Below are positions 8,110 through 17,257 of a stretch of DNA of 64,000 nucleotides, piece after piece. The DNA is taken from contig NZ_WWCL01000002.1 in NCBI RefSeq assembly GCF_009857835.1, positions 558,001 to 622,000 of the forward strand, read 5' to 3'. A program made the translations under genes and the position numbers. The notes below the pieces were generated by a model, which did not search any database, had not been told where the DNA came from, and worked only from the letters and a program-made list of their open reading frames with translations. The stretch comes from Duganella fentianensis (lineage in GTDB: Bacteria > Pseudomonadota > Gammaproteobacteria > Burkholderiales > Burkholderiaceae_D). Position 1 is the stretch's first letter. The number at the start of each line of letters is the position of its first letter.

Positions 8110-9015
8110 TCAGGCTTCGTTGCAGCGTTCCAGCCAGCGCAGTATGCCGTCCAGCGTGCGGAAATCGGCCACCGAGCGGGTGCTGATCTGCGGGTGACGT
8201 TGCTGCAGGATGCGCGACAGGGCTGATCCCGGCCCCAGCTCCAGCGCATAGCTGATGCCCGCTTCGGCCGCCGCATCCATGCAGGCGGACCAGCGGATAG
8301 GCGCGGCCAGCTGGCGTGCCAGCTGGTCTGCGGCCGTGGCCTGATCGCGCACGCTGATGGCGCTGATGCCGGCCAGTACGGGCGCCTGCACAGGCTGGAA
8401 CGGGGTCTGTTGCAGCAGGGCGGCGAAGGGCGCCACGGCGGCCTGCATATAGCGCGTATGGGAAGCCACGGCCACGGGCAGGTGGGTGCAGCGTGCACCG
8501 TGCTGCGCCAGTAGCTGTTCCAGTGCAGCGCGCTGGCTGGCCGGACCACCGGCGATGCAGCTATCCTCGCCCGTCTCGATGGCCAGTTCGTAAGCATGGG
8601 CCTGCAGCAGAGGCTGGGCGCGGGATAGCGCCATGCCGGACACGGCCAGCAGCGTCTGGTCGGGTGCGTTCAGTGCCGCCTGATCCATCAGCTCCGCCCG
8701 CGCCGCTGCCAGCTGCACGGTGGTGGCCGGGCTGTAGGCCCCGGCCACGCCATACGCCGCCAGTTCGCCGATGGAATAGCCAGCCACCAGCGCCGGTGCG
8801 GGCGCATGCTCGCGTATCGCTGTCCACATGGCCAGCGTGGCCGCCACGATCAGGGGCTGGGCATGGCGGTTGGCATACAGGTCGCCGCCCGAGGGCAGGG
8901 CCAGACTGTCGAGCAGGGCAGATGCGCCTGCATCGCTGCGGGCCAGATCGAACATGGCGGCATGCTGGCCACCCTGACCGGGGCAGAGCAGCAGCAGACG
9001 GGCGGTAGCGCTCAT
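8110..9015 (-). CDS. mdcH: Malonate decarboxylase epsilon subunit (malonyl-CoA:ACP transacylase)
   Basis: A 301-residue FabD-like acyltransferase. The chain starts MSATARLLLLCPGQGGQ; PGQGGQ is the oxyanion motif, the nucleophile serine is in VAGYSIGELAAYG, and the catalytic His is probably in VAVASHTRYMQ. In the Mdc system it transfers malonyl from malonyl-CoA to the thiol of the MdcC prosthetic group, activating the enzyme. It is the last gene of the operon and its ATG overlaps the mdcB stop by ATGA (9012-9015). The frame stays open upstream, but starts there lie inside mdcB and lack homology. Confidence 0.93.
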   Translation of the reverse strand: MSATARLLLLCPGQGGQHAAMFDLARSDAGASALLDSLALPSGGDLYANRHAQPLIVAATLAMWTAIREHAPAPALVAGYSIGELAAYGVAGAYSPATTVQLAAARAELMDQAALNAPDQTLLAVSGMALSRAQPLLQAHAYELAIETGEDSCIAGGPASQRAALEQLLAQHGARCTHLPVAVASHTRYMQAAVAPFAALLQQTPFQPVQAPVLAGISAISVRDQATAADQLARQLAAPIRWSACMDAAAEAGISYALELGPGSALSRILQQRHPQISTRSVADFRTLDGILRWLERCNEA

Positions 9016-9977
9016 TGCCCCGTTGCGCCCAGTGCCTGCACCAGACAGCTGGCCGCCAGCAGATCGGCAGCACCGCCCGGCGACAGGCGCAGGCTGACAA
9101 AGCTGCGGTGGCCCTGCAGAGCCAGCGCATGCCAGCGCACATGGCGGGTGCCGCCCAGTGCCAGAAAATGCTGCGCATGCTGGCGCACCAGTCGCGCGCC
9201 TTCCGGTCCGGCGCGGTGATATACATTGCTGTCGCTGACGTGAGCCATCAGTGCATACAGCGTATCGATGCGGGCGCAGCGACGGCTGGCACCGCGTGCC
9301 GTGGCCGTCTGCAGGGCAGGCACGCCCACTTCGAACACGGAGGGCAAGCCCAGCGCGCCTTCCTCGCGCGCGCCGCTGACGGCATAGCGGGCGGCCACGC
9401 GCAGCCCGTTGCTGCTGTGCTGCTCGGCCGGCCGGACGGCTGCATGGCTGGCCAGTTCCGCTCCCCAGCGTATCAGCAGCACGGCGCGCAGGCTGGCCGG
9501 CGCACTGGCCATGCCCTGGGCACGGGCGCGACCAGCGCTGGCACACAGCAGGCCCAGACTGAAGATGGCACCCCGATGCGTGTTGATGCCGCGCGTGGCG
9601 CGCAGCATGGCGGCTTCCGCATCGATGCCGAGCTGGCGTAACTGGGCGAACGGCGCGTTGTCCCAGCCGGCCAGACAGATTTTGCGGAAGTAGTGGCGCA
9701 GCGAGAACAGGCTGCGCATGAAAGTCAGCGCGTCCATGTCGTCATGGCTGCCATTGTCGACCAGCGACACCAGTCCCGGTTTCGGATACAGGCACAGCTC
9801 ATGGTAAAGACTGCGCACGGCCAGACGGGCTACCTGTGCGGCATAGATCTGCGCCGGCGTTTTCTCTGGACGCGCTGCCCGGGCCATGCCTGCCATCTGC
9901 AGCGCTGCGGCACCACGGCGCAGCAGGCCAGCGGCGGGGACAGGGAAGGCGGATGGTTCGGTATAGAGTAGGGCCAT
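9012..9977 (-). CDS. mdcB: Triphosphoribosyl-dephospho-CoA synthase
   Basis: A 321-residue protein of the CitG/MdcB family, which makes 2'-(5''-triphosphoribosyl)-3'-dephospho-CoA from ATP and dephospho-CoA, the precursor of the MdcC prosthetic group. Signatures are LYHELCLYPKPGLVS, NGSHDDMD, TRGINTHRGAIFSLG and LPSVFEVGVPAL. The start ATG 9977 is inside the TGATG overlap with the mdcG stop; an in-frame extension to 10172 lies within mdcG and is not credible. Here mdcB sits between mdcG and mdcH, rather than after mdcA as in the Pseudomonas arrangement. Confidence 0.93.
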   Translation of the reverse strand: MALLYTEPSAFPVPAAGLLRRGAAALQMAGMARAARPEKTPAQIYAAQVARLAVRSLYHELCLYPKPGLVSLVDNGSHDDMDALTFMRSLFSLRHYFRKICLAGWDNAPFAQLRQLGIDAEAAMLRATRGINTHRGAIFSLGLLCASAGRARAQGMASAPASLRAVLLIRWGAELASHAAVRPAEQHSSNGLRVAARYAVSGAREEGALGLPSVFEVGVPALQTATARGASRRCARIDTLYALMAHVSDSNVYHRAGPEGARLVRQHAQHFLALGGTRHVRWHALALQGHRSFVSLRLSPGGAADLLAASCLVQALGATGQ

Positions 9978-10651
9978 CAGTGCTGCTCCAGTGTGGCCAG
10001 CAGGCTGGCCGTATCGCTCAGGCGTACGCCATCGCTGGCCTTGACCAGCACCTTGGCCCGGCTGGCTTGCGCCAGCTGCCATTCTTTCCACGCCACGGCC
10101 TGATCGCCGGGGAAGACGATTTCGCCGTCCAGCGGCAAGCGCGCGGCATACTGCGCCAGCACGCCCATGCACTGCTCGAGCTGCGCTGCGCTACGGGGAT
10201 GGAACAGCAGATCGATGTCGGAACGCGCACTCAGATAGGGCAGGCCGGTGATCACCTGCATGGCCAGCGAACCGTAGACCTGCAGTCTGAACGGCTGCGC
10301 GGCGCGGGCAAATTCCAGCAGCACGGGCTGCCACGGCATGTCCACGCCCAGCGCCAGGTGCAGCGGCAAGGCAGGCTTGATGCGGGCGATATGCTGGCGC
10401 GCAGCCCTCAGGCCTATGCGCAGCTTGTTGCCGCTGACGGCGTCGGGCGGTAGCGGCAAGCCCAGACAGATCTGGTCGGCGCGTGCATCGGGCTCGCGCC
10501 GGCGCACCACCAGCGGCGCCTGCTGGTGCTGCCATTGCTGCAAGGCTGGCTGGTGTTCGGGGCGGGCGCTGGCAAGGGCCGCCTGCCAGCCGCAGGCGTC
10601 CAGCCAGACTAGCTGGTGGCGTGCCGTGCGCTGGGTGCTGGTAGCAGGCAT
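9977..10651 (-). CDS. mdcG: Malonate decarboxylase holo-ACP synthase (phosphoribosyl-dephospho-CoA transferase)
   Basis: A 224-residue nucleotidyltransferase-like protein that transfers the triphosphoribosyl-dephospho-CoA group made by MdcB to a serine of the carrier MdcC. Recognisable features are RHQLVWLDACGW at the N-terminus, VRRREPDARADQICLGLPLPP, and the acidic metal site LSARSDIDLLFHP typical of the DNA-polymerase-beta-like fold. It starts 7 nt after the mdcE stop and overlaps mdcB by one base. Length and order match MdcG. Confidence 0.9.
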   Translation of the reverse strand: MPATSTQRTARHQLVWLDACGWQAALASARPEHQPALQQWQHQQAPLVVRRREPDARADQICLGLPLPPDAVSGNKLRIGLRAARQHIARIKPALPLHLALGVDMPWQPVLLEFARAAQPFRLQVYGSLAMQVITGLPYLSARSDIDLLFHPRSAAQLEQCMGVLAQYAARLPLDGEIVFPGDQAVAWKEWQLAQASRAKVLVKASDGVRLSDTASLLATLEQH

Positions 10652-10658
10652 GGGCCGC

Positions 10659-11387
10659 TCAGTTTATCTGCACGGCGCTGCCGTGCTGCACTGCGTTGAT
10701 GACAGTCTGGGCATAACGCCGCCCGCCACGCTCCAGTCCCAGCCCGCTGCGTATATCGCCGGCCAGTGGCTGGGCCAGTGCGGCGCGCAGATGGGCTGCC
10801 AGATTGCCTTCCCAGATGGCGCCCAGACCGCCCATGCGCTGGTAGTTTTCCGGCCCCGGCGCAAACACGGGATTACTTTGCGCCAGTTCCAGCAAGCGTT
10901 CTTCCGGCACCTTGGTGATGCGCGCCATGGCCGGCAGGCCCATGACGCGGATGGTGGCATCGGGCAGGGCATAGCAGGCGTCGGCCATCAGCCCGCTGGT
11001 AATGAAGCCGCCCGATAGCGCCTGATCGTAGACCAGACCGATGATGCGGTGGCCCTGACGGCGCGCCAGATCGACGCATTTGCCCAGATGGGCCATATAG
11101 CTGTTGATGCCCAACATTTCGTCGCGGTGGCGCAGGCGCTGGCCTTGCGTATCGATCAGCATCAGGATGGGCATGGCCGGATGCTCGCGCACGATGCGCA
11201 ATATGGCTTGCGCCTGCGCCAGTGCGATTTCTACCCCTATCGGCGTATGCTCGGTGGTGCCGATCACGCCGATCTGCTGGCCGTCGAATTTGCCATAGCC
11301 ACTCAGGAAGCAATCCTGTTCGGTGATGCTATGCCCTTCGGGGAACAGCGCGGCGGCGATACTTTTCCAGTCGTTCTTGGCTTGCAT
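10659..11387 (-). CDS. mdcE: Malonate decarboxylase gamma subunit
   Basis: A 242-residue crotonase/carboxyltransferase-fold subunit. With MdcD it forms the malonyl-S-ACP decarboxylase that releases CO2 and leaves acetyl-S-ACP. Seen in the sequence: EVALAQ-like IGVEIALAQAQAIL, PILMLIDTQGQRLRHRDEM, LVYDQALSGGFITSGL and the C-terminal GLERGGRRYAQTVI. It is separated from mdcD by a single base and probably shares its translation. Confidence 0.93.
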   Translation of the reverse strand: MQAKNDWKSIAAALFPEGHSITEQDCFLSGYGKFDGQQIGVIGTTEHTPIGVEIALAQAQAILRIVREHPAMPILMLIDTQGQRLRHRDEMLGINSYMAHLGKCVDLARRQGHRIIGLVYDQALSGGFITSGLMADACYALPDATIRVMGLPAMARITKVPEERLLELAQSNPVFAPGPENYQRMGGLGAIWEGNLAAHLRAALAQPLAGDIRSGLGLERGGRRYAQTVINAVQHGSAVQIN

Positions 11388-11388
11388 C

Positions 11389-12300
11389 TCAGGCTCCCAT
11401 GCGGCACTGGCCGGCTACAGCTATGAATTGATCGATGTCCAGCATGGGGAGATTGGCAGCATCGGCGATTCCCATGGCGCTCCAGATTTCGACGGGATCG
11501 CGCAACTGGCCAAAGCGCGCGATGCGCTGCGCCAGCATCTGCTGTTCCGCTTCCAGTGCTTCGAGGCTCAGTTGCACTGGCTGTCCCTGCGCTTCCGTCA
11601 GCGTGGCGATAGCCTGTGCAGCTGCTGTGCGGAAGGCCGCGATATCGTCGGCGACGATGGCGTGGCAGTCGCCCATCAGGTAGCGGTGCTTGCCACCCGT
11701 GGTGCGCCATACCAGCGCACGGTCGCGCGCGTCGAATTCTTCCACCCCGCTGGCTGTTTCGATCACTTCCGGCCCGGACATGGCCAGCCGGCCTTCTTCC
11801 GACATGATGACTACATTGGCGCAGCGCGCCACGATGCCCATGCCGCCGAAGGCACCATTGGCGCCGCCTACCAGCACGATCACGGGCACACCGGCGGCGC
11901 GTGCGTCGAGCAGGGCGCGCATCACTTCGGAGACGGCGATCAGGCCCGCATTGGCTTCATGCAGGCGTACGCCGCCCGACTCCACCAGCAGCACGACGGC
12001 CGCGGCCTGATCCTGCACGGCGCGGCGCAGCAGGCCCACCAGTTTGGCGCCATGCACTTCGCCCACGGCACCGCCCATGAAGCCACCTTCCTGTGCCGCC
12101 GTGTAGATGGTGACGCCGTTCAGGCGCGCGCGTCCCACGGCCACGCCATCGTCAAATGCCACCGGCGCATTCAGCTGGCCCAGATGGGGACTGATCACGC
12201 GTGCCGACGGCGGCAGAAATTCTTCGAAGCTGTCTGCATCGAACAGCTGCTGCAGCCGTTCGCGCGCACTGGCTTCCTGATAGCTGACAGGGCGGCTCAT
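11389..12300 (-). CDS. mdcD: Malonate decarboxylase beta subunit
   Basis: A 303-residue carboxyltransferase-domain protein related to acetyl-CoA carboxylase beta. The N-terminus SYQEASARERLQQLFD and the central GGAVGEVHGAKLVGLLRRA, VLLVESGGVRLHEAN and GGANGAFGGMGIVAR are characteristic. It partners MdcE in the biotin-independent decarboxylase core. Its ATG overlaps the mdcC stop by four bases (12297-12300). Confidence 0.94.
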   Translation of the reverse strand: MSRPVSYQEASARERLQQLFDADSFEEFLPPSARVISPHLGQLNAPVAFDDGVAVGRARLNGVTIYTAAQEGGFMGGAVGEVHGAKLVGLLRRAVQDQAAAVVLLVESGGVRLHEANAGLIAVSEVMRALLDARAAGVPVIVLVGGANGAFGGMGIVARCANVVIMSEEGRLAMSGPEVIETASGVEEFDARDRALVWRTTGGKHRYLMGDCHAIVADDIAAFRTAAAQAIATLTEAQGQPVQLSLEALEAEQQMLAQRIARFGQLRDPVEIWSAMGIADAANLPMLDIDQFIAVAGQCRMGA

Positions 12301-12611
12301 GCGGCATCTCCCAGCATGGTCTGCACCGCCTGATCCATGCGCAGGCTGACGACTGCAGGCGTGGCGCCCATGTCGTTGATGGAAATGCGTGCATTGGCCA
12401 GTTGCCAGCGCTGCTGGAAGTCCTGCATCACAGCCTGCCAGATGGCGCCGAAGCCAACGGCGGCAGTCTGGATTTCGATGCTGCAGGCACCATTCAGGTC
12501 GGCCGCCTCGATCAGCACTTCCAGATTGCCCGAGCCGACCACACCGACTATCTGCGGCTGTGCCGTCAGCGAGCGCGTGCCCTGTTCGTATCGATAATTG
12601 AGAGTTTCCAT
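12297..12611 (-). CDS. mdcC: Malonate decarboxylase acyl carrier protein (delta subunit)
   Basis: A 104-residue carrier protein. The attachment serine for the phosphoribosyl-dephospho-CoA group is expected at Ser27, in the conserved VGVVGSGNLEVLIE segment near the N-terminus. The acyl thioester substrate shuttles on this group between MdcA (transferase) and MdcDE (decarboxylase). It lies 10 nt after mdcA and overlaps mdcD. Confidence 0.93.
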   Translation of the reverse strand: METLNYRYEQGTRSLTAQPQIVGVVGSGNLEVLIEAADLNGACSIEIQTAAVGFGAIWQAVMQDFQQRWQLANARISINDMGATPAVVSLRMDQAVQTMLGDAA

Positions 12612-12621
12612 GCTGTGCTCC

Positions 12622-14274
12622 TTACCAGTTGCGGAAGCGTTTGGGCGGCTGATACAGCCCGCCCGAAGCGCGCACCAGGTCTTTCATATTGCGTGCTGCC
12701 AGCAGATCACGCGTGGCCATGCGCTTGTCTACGCCGATATCTTCGGCGCGCTGGATGATACCGCGATCGCGCAGATTTTCCACCATGCGCTGGTCGCGCC
12801 CCAGTCCCACCGGCGTGTAGCCGGCCACGCCACGGATGGCCTGTTCGCGCTCCTCGTCGCTGCGGCACAGCAGCAGGTTGGCGATGCCTTCTTCCGTCAG
12901 GATATGGGTCACATCGTCGCCGTAGATCATTACGGGCGGTATGGCCATGTCGGCCTGCTCCATCAGCGTCCAGGCATCGAGTTTCTCGACGAAGGCTGGC
13001 TGCATGTGCTCGCGGAAGGTTTCTACCATCTGCACGACGAGCTTCTGGCCGCGCGGGATGGTGTTGCGGCCCGCGCGTGCCTGTGCGCCAGCTTTGAGCC
13101 ACGCGGGGCTGGCGTGGCGCCGGCCGCGTGCATCGGCGCCCATATTGGAAGCACCGCCGAAGCCGGAAATGCGGCCGGCCGTGGCGGTCGAGGAATTGCC
13201 CTGCAAATCGATCTGCAGCGTCGAGCCGATGAACATATCGCAGGCATAGTGGCCGGCGGCCTGGCACATGGCGCGGTTGCTGCGCATGCTGCCGTCGGGG
13301 CCGATGGCAAACACGTCGGGGCGGGCGTGAATGTAGTTCTCCATGCCCAGTTCCGAACCGAAGGAATGCACCGACTTGACGAAGCCCGCTTCGATGGCCG
13401 GGATCAGGGCTGGATGCGGATTGAGTGCCCAGTGCTGGCCTATCTTGCCGCGCAGCCCAAGCGATTCGGCATAGGTGGGCAGCAGCAGTTCGATCGCTGC
13501 CGTGTCGAAGCCGATGCCGTGATTCAGGCGCTGCACGCGGTATTCGGCATAGATGCCCTTGATGGCCATCATCGCCATCAGCACCTGTATCTCCGAAATC
13601 TGTGCCGGATCGCGTGTGAACAGCGGTTCGATGTAGTAGGGGCGCGGCGACTGCACCACGAAGTCTACCCAGTCGGCCGGTACGTCAACCCGCGGTACTT
13701 GGTCGACGATGCGGTTGACCTGCACGATCACGATGCCCTGCTTGAACGCGGTGGCTTCGACGATGGCCGGCGTGTCTTCCGTGTTCGGCCCCGTGTACAG
13801 ATTGCCGTGGCGGTCGGCCGCTTCGGCAGCAATCAGGCACACGCGTGGTGGCAGGTCGACGAAGTAGCGGCTGAACAGTTCCAGATAAGTGTGGATGGCG
13901 CCGATATTCAGCTTGCCGGCCGAAGCCAGTCGCGCCACCCGTGTGGCCTGCGGGCCGGAGAAGGAAAAGTCCAGCCGCGCCGCGATGCCGCGCTCGAACA
14001 CATCGAGGTGTTCGGGCAGGGCCAGCACGGATTGCAGCATGTGCAGCTGGTTGATGCGGGCCGGATCGAGATTGGCCAGGGCATGGCCGAGGAAATCGGC
14101 CTGTTTCTGGTTATTCCCTTCGAGGCAGACGCGGTCGCCGCATTCGAGCACGGCATGCAGCAGATCGGCAATGCGCGCCGCCGGCAGACTTTTGCCTGCC
14201 AGCTCGGCGCCCAGCACCGTGGCGGCACGCTGCAAACGCGCCGTGCGGTTCTGCTGTAGGGTGTTCCAGTCCAT
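12622..14274 (-). CDS. mdcA: Malonate decarboxylase alpha subunit (acetyl-ACP:malonate ACP transferase)
   Basis: A 550-residue CoA-transferase-like protein that exchanges acetyl for malonyl on MdcC, regenerating malonyl-S-ACP and releasing acetate. Signatures are LEGNNQKQADFLGHAL near residue 50, the long VCLIAAEAADRHGNLYTGPNTEDTP, FGSELGMENYIHARPDVFA and GFGGASNMGADARGRRH-type glycine-rich segments. It is the first decarboxylase gene of the operon and overlaps the dctM stop by one base (TAATG), so transporter and enzyme are translationally coupled. Confidence 0.94.
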   Translation of the reverse strand: MDWNTLQQNRTARLQRAATVLGAELAGKSLPAARIADLLHAVLECGDRVCLEGNNQKQADFLGHALANLDPARINQLHMLQSVLALPEHLDVFERGIAARLDFSFSGPQATRVARLASAGKLNIGAIHTYLELFSRYFVDLPPRVCLIAAEAADRHGNLYTGPNTEDTPAIVEATAFKQGIVIVQVNRIVDQVPRVDVPADWVDFVVQSPRPYYIEPLFTRDPAQISEIQVLMAMMAIKGIYAEYRVQRLNHGIGFDTAAIELLLPTYAESLGLRGKIGQHWALNPHPALIPAIEAGFVKSVHSFGSELGMENYIHARPDVFAIGPDGSMRSNRAMCQAAGHYACDMFIGSTLQIDLQGNSSTATAGRISGFGGASNMGADARGRRHASPAWLKAGAQARAGRNTIPRGQKLVVQMVETFREHMQPAFVEKLDAWTLMEQADMAIPPVMIYGDDVTHILTEEGIANLLLCRSDEEREQAIRGVAGYTPVGLGRDQRMVENLRDRGIIQRAEDIGVDKRMATRDLLAARNMKDLVRASGGLYQPPKRFRNW

Positions 14275-15623
14275 TATTTTGCTCCCATGATCATGTCAGG
14301 CAGGCCGGTGGCGATGGCAGGGAAGAAGCACAGCAGCAGCACGGCCACCAGCATCAGGATCAGGAAGGGGAACACGCCCCACACCACATCCTTGAGCGGA
14401 ATGTCCGGTGCGATGTTCTTGATCACAAAGATGTTCAGGCCCACGGGCGGGTGAATCAGGCCCATTTCCATCACTACCGTCATGACGATGCCGAACCAGA
14501 TCAGGTCAAAGCCCGCGTCTTTGAGCGGCGGCAGGATGATGGGCGCCGTCATCAGGATGATGGAGACGGGCGGCAGGAAGAAGCCGAACACCACCACCAT
14601 CAGCAGGATCACGGCCAGCAGCAGCCACTTGGACAGGTGCAGGCTGACCACCCATGCGGCAGCGGACTGGCTGATGTGCAGATAGCTCATCACATACGAA
14701 TAGAACAGCGACATGCCGATAATTAGCAGCAGCATGGTCGATTCCTTGATCGAGGAACTGAGGATGGGCGACAGTTCGCTCGGGCGCCACACGCCGTAGA
14801 TCACGGCCAGCAGCAGCATGGCCAGCAGCGCGCCCAGACCGGCGGTTTCCGACGGCGTGGCAAAGCCGCCATACAGCGCCACCATCACGCCGATCAGCAG
14901 GATGATGAAGGGCAGTACGCGCGGCAGCATTTCCACTTTCTGCGCCAGCGTGAAGTGCTCGTCTTCCAGATAGGCCGATTTGGCACCACCGTTGTTGTAG
15001 ACTTCCAGCGCCATGCGGTATTCCTTGCGGGCGCGGTACACGGCATAGCCGGCAAACAGCACCACCAGCAGCACGCCGGGGCCTATGCCGGCCAGGAACA
15101 ATCGGCCCAGCGACTGCTCGGCCGCTACCGCGTACAGAATCATGGTGATCGATGGTGGCAGCAGAATACCCAGCGTGCCGCCGGCAGCGATGATGCCGGC
15201 CGCGAAACCGGGCGAGTAGCCGCGCTTGCGCATTTCCGGGATGCCGGCCGAACCGATAGCCGAGCAGGTGGCTGGCGAAGAACCGGCCATGGCCGCGAAC
15301 AGGGCACAGGCAAACACGTTGGCGATGCCTAGCCCGCCCGGTATCTTGTGCATCCATGTGTGGATGGCGGAATACAAATCCTTACCGGCCGGCGATTTGC
15401 CGATGGCCGCCCCCTTCAGAATAAACAGCGGTATCGACAGCAGGGTAATCGATGCCATTTCCTCGTACACGTTCTGGGTGATGGTGTCGAGCGAAGAAGG
15501 CGGCATGCAGAAGTACATAAAGCCGGTGGCCACCACACCCAGTGCGAAGGCGATGGGCAGGCCGGAAAACATGATGACGAGGGTGGCGAGACCGTACAGC
15601 GCGCCCAGAGTCAGATCGCTCAT
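14274..15623 (-). CDS. dctM: TRAP transporter large permease (DctM type), probably for malonate
   Basis: A 449-residue membrane protein with about 12-13 hydrophobic helices. It matches the DctM family: FSGLPIAFALGVVATGF at the N-terminus, FAAMAGSSPATCSAIGS, GYSPGFAAGIIAAGGTLGI, LPPSITMILYAVAAEQS and LIHPPVGLNIFVI. It forms the Na+-driven channel of the TRAP system in the inner membrane. The start ATG 15623 overlaps the dctQ stop. Linkage to mdc genes supports malonate as substrate (inference). Confidence 0.93.
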   Translation of the reverse strand: MSDLTLGALYGLATLVIMFSGLPIAFALGVVATGFMYFCMPPSSLDTITQNVYEEMASITLLSIPLFILKGAAIGKSPAGKDLYSAIHTWMHKIPGGLGIANVFACALFAAMAGSSPATCSAIGSAGIPEMRKRGYSPGFAAGIIAAGGTLGILLPPSITMILYAVAAEQSLGRLFLAGIGPGVLLVVLFAGYAVYRARKEYRMALEVYNNGGAKSAYLEDEHFTLAQKVEMLPRVLPFIILLIGVMVALYGGFATPSETAGLGALLAMLLLAVIYGVWRPSELSPILSSSIKESTMLLLIIGMSLFYSYVMSYLHISQSAAAWVVSLHLSKWLLLAVILLMVVVFGFFLPPVSIILMTAPIILPPLKDAGFDLIWFGIVMTVVMEMGLIHPPVGLNIFVIKNIAPDIPLKDVVWGVFPFLILMLVAVLLLCFFPAIATGLPDMIMGAK

Positions 15624-16183
15624 GCGGCACGCTCCGTGACAGGTTTGTTGGTGATGCGGGCCAGCGTCTGCAGCACTAGTTGTAGCGCCAGCAGGCTCAT
15701 ACCCAGTGCCATCATGCCGTAGGGGATCCACAGCGGCGGAGCGAAGGTGGAGGAGGTGGTCTGGCCATCGACATAGGCTTCGTGGAACAGTGCCCACGAT
15801 TTCCATGCGAAGAAGCAGCAGAACAGTGCCGACACCAGATCCACCAGCAGCAAGCGGGCCGCATTGACACGCGGCGGCAGCAGGCCGGCAATCGCTTCGA
15901 TGCCGATGTGCCCCCGCTGCGACTGCACATACGCGGTGCAGAAGAAGGTCACGCCGACCAGCATGAAGACGGATGCTTCATCCTGCCAGTCGGTAGGCGC
16001 CTGAAAGAAGTAGCGCGACACTACCGAGTAGGTCAGGATCACGGCCGTCAGCACCAGCGCGATCATGGAAAGCCGCATCAGGCCACGGTTGATGGTGGCC
16101 AGCAGCGCCATGGCGGCAGCGATGGCGCGGTTGTCCGGCACGGCGGCGGCGCGTGCCGGTTCCAGTTCGAAGCCGTGGCTCAC
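15620..16183 (-). CDS. dctQ: TRAP transporter small permease (DctQ type)
   Basis: A 187-residue protein with four predicted transmembrane helices and the DctQ hallmark RYFFQAPTDWQDEASVFML, where W-x-(D/E)-E is conserved, plus GHIGIEAI. It bridges DctP and DctM. The start is a GTG at 16183, overlapping the dctP TGA (GTGA); no better upstream start exists because dctP occupies that DNA. It overlaps dctM by four bases. Confidence 0.9.
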   Translation of the reverse strand: MSHGFELEPARAAAVPDNRAIAAAMALLATINRGLMRLSMIALVLTAVILTYSVVSRYFFQAPTDWQDEASVFMLVGVTFFCTAYVQSQRGHIGIEAIAGLLPPRVNAARLLLVDLVSALFCCFFAWKSWALFHEAYVDGQTTSSTFAPPLWIPYGMMALGMSLLALQLVLQTLARITNKPVTERAA

Positions 16184-17205
16184 AGGGTTTTCTCCGCCAG
16201 TTTCAGCAGTTTGGCGCAGTTTTCATTGCGTTCGCCGTAGTCTTTCCATGCCGTGGTGCGGGCGATGGCCTGCCATTTTTTCAGCGCGGCCGGATTCAGG
16301 TCCACCACCTTGGCTTTGGCCTTGGTGTAGACATTGGCCACTTCCACGTCGTCAGCCTTGGCGGCATTCAGGGCGAAGGTTTCCATCTCGGCGCCGACAG
16401 CCATGATGGTGGCCTGCTGCTCCTTGCTCAGGCGGTCGAACACGGCTTTCGACATCATCAGCGGTTCGAACATGAACCAGTAAGCGCCGGCACGGCCCGT
16501 GGTCAGGGCTTTGGAGACTTCTTCCAGACGGAAGGAGATCAGCGAGGTAGATGAAGTCAGCGCGGCTTCCATCGCGCCCGTCTGCATGGCTGCATAAATT
16601 TCGTTGGACGGCAGCGAGACCACGGCAGCACCGGCTGCTTTCAGGATCAGGTCCATTTCGCGCGAGCCGCCGCGGATCTTCATGCCCTTGGCATCTTCCG
16701 GTTCGATCACGGGCTTGGTGCGCGAAGCCACGCCGCCGGCCTGCCAGATCCAGCTAATTAACACGATGCCTTTTTCGTTGAGGATGCGGCTCAGTTCCTT
16801 GCCCACTTCCGCATTCTTCCAGCCATAAGCCTGTTCGTAGGAAGTGACGAGGCCGGGCATCAGGCCGATGTTCACTTCCGGTACTTCACCGCCTGCATAC
16901 GACAGCGGAACCAGCGATAGATCAAGTGCGCCCTTGCGCATGGCCGAGAACTGCGCGTTGGTTTTCATTAGCGACGAACCCGGATAGATCTCGAACTTGA
17001 GGCTGCCCTTGCTGCGCTTCTCCACTTCGGCGGCGAACATGCGGGTCAGGCGGTCGCGGAAATCACCGTCGTTGATGGTGCCACCGGGGAACTGGTGGGA
17101 GATCTTGAGCGTGGTGTTCTGGGCCCAGGCAGGCTGCAGCAGCAGGGGACTGGCGGCTAGTGCGGCCAGCACGGAGCGGCGGCTTATCTTACTCATGGTA
17201 CTCAT
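16180..17205 (-). CDS. dctP: TRAP transporter substrate-binding protein (DctP type)
   Basis: A 341-residue periplasmic protein with a signal peptide carrying a twin-arginine-like start (SKISRRSVLAALAASPLLL, then PAWA before QNTTL). The mature chain shows the DctP fold: LKISHQFPGG, SLKFEIYPGSSLM and GMKIRGGSREMD, the latter region holding the Arg that binds a carboxylate. It delivers the substrate to DctQM. ATG 17205 has GGAGG 5 nt upstream; the frame is open further up, but that DNA is the promoter region. It is the first gene of the ten-gene malonate operon. Confidence 0.92.
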   Translation of the reverse strand: MSTMSKISRRSVLAALAASPLLLQPAWAQNTTLKISHQFPGGTINDGDFRDRLTRMFAAEVEKRSKGSLKFEIYPGSSLMKTNAQFSAMRKGALDLSLVPLSYAGGEVPEVNIGLMPGLVTSYEQAYGWKNAEVGKELSRILNEKGIVLISWIWQAGGVASRTKPVIEPEDAKGMKIRGGSREMDLILKAAGAAVVSLPSNEIYAAMQTGAMEAALTSSTSLISFRLEEVSKALTTGRAGAYWFMFEPLMMSKAVFDRLSKEQQATIMAVGAEMETFALNAAKADDVEVANVYTKAKAKVVDLNPAALKKWQAIARTTAWKDYGERNENCAKLLKLAEKTL

Positions 17206-17227
17206 GTTTCCTCCAAGGGATGGGTCT

Positions 17228-17257
17228 ATTATGCAACGCTGTTTTTTGTGTATACAA
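17228..17257 (-). promoter_or_regulatory. Candidate promoter of the dctPQM-mdc operon
   Basis: On the minus strand TTGTAT (complement of 17252-17257) and CATAAT (complement of 17228-17233) are separated by 18 bp, about 20 nt upstream of the dctP ribosome site. The -35 overlaps a putative GntR operator. Confidence 0.5.

Noticed and set aside
12598..14259. Plus-strand open frame (553 codons) opposite mdcA
   Set aside because: No domain or ribosome site; composition typical of an antisense shadow in high-GC DNA.
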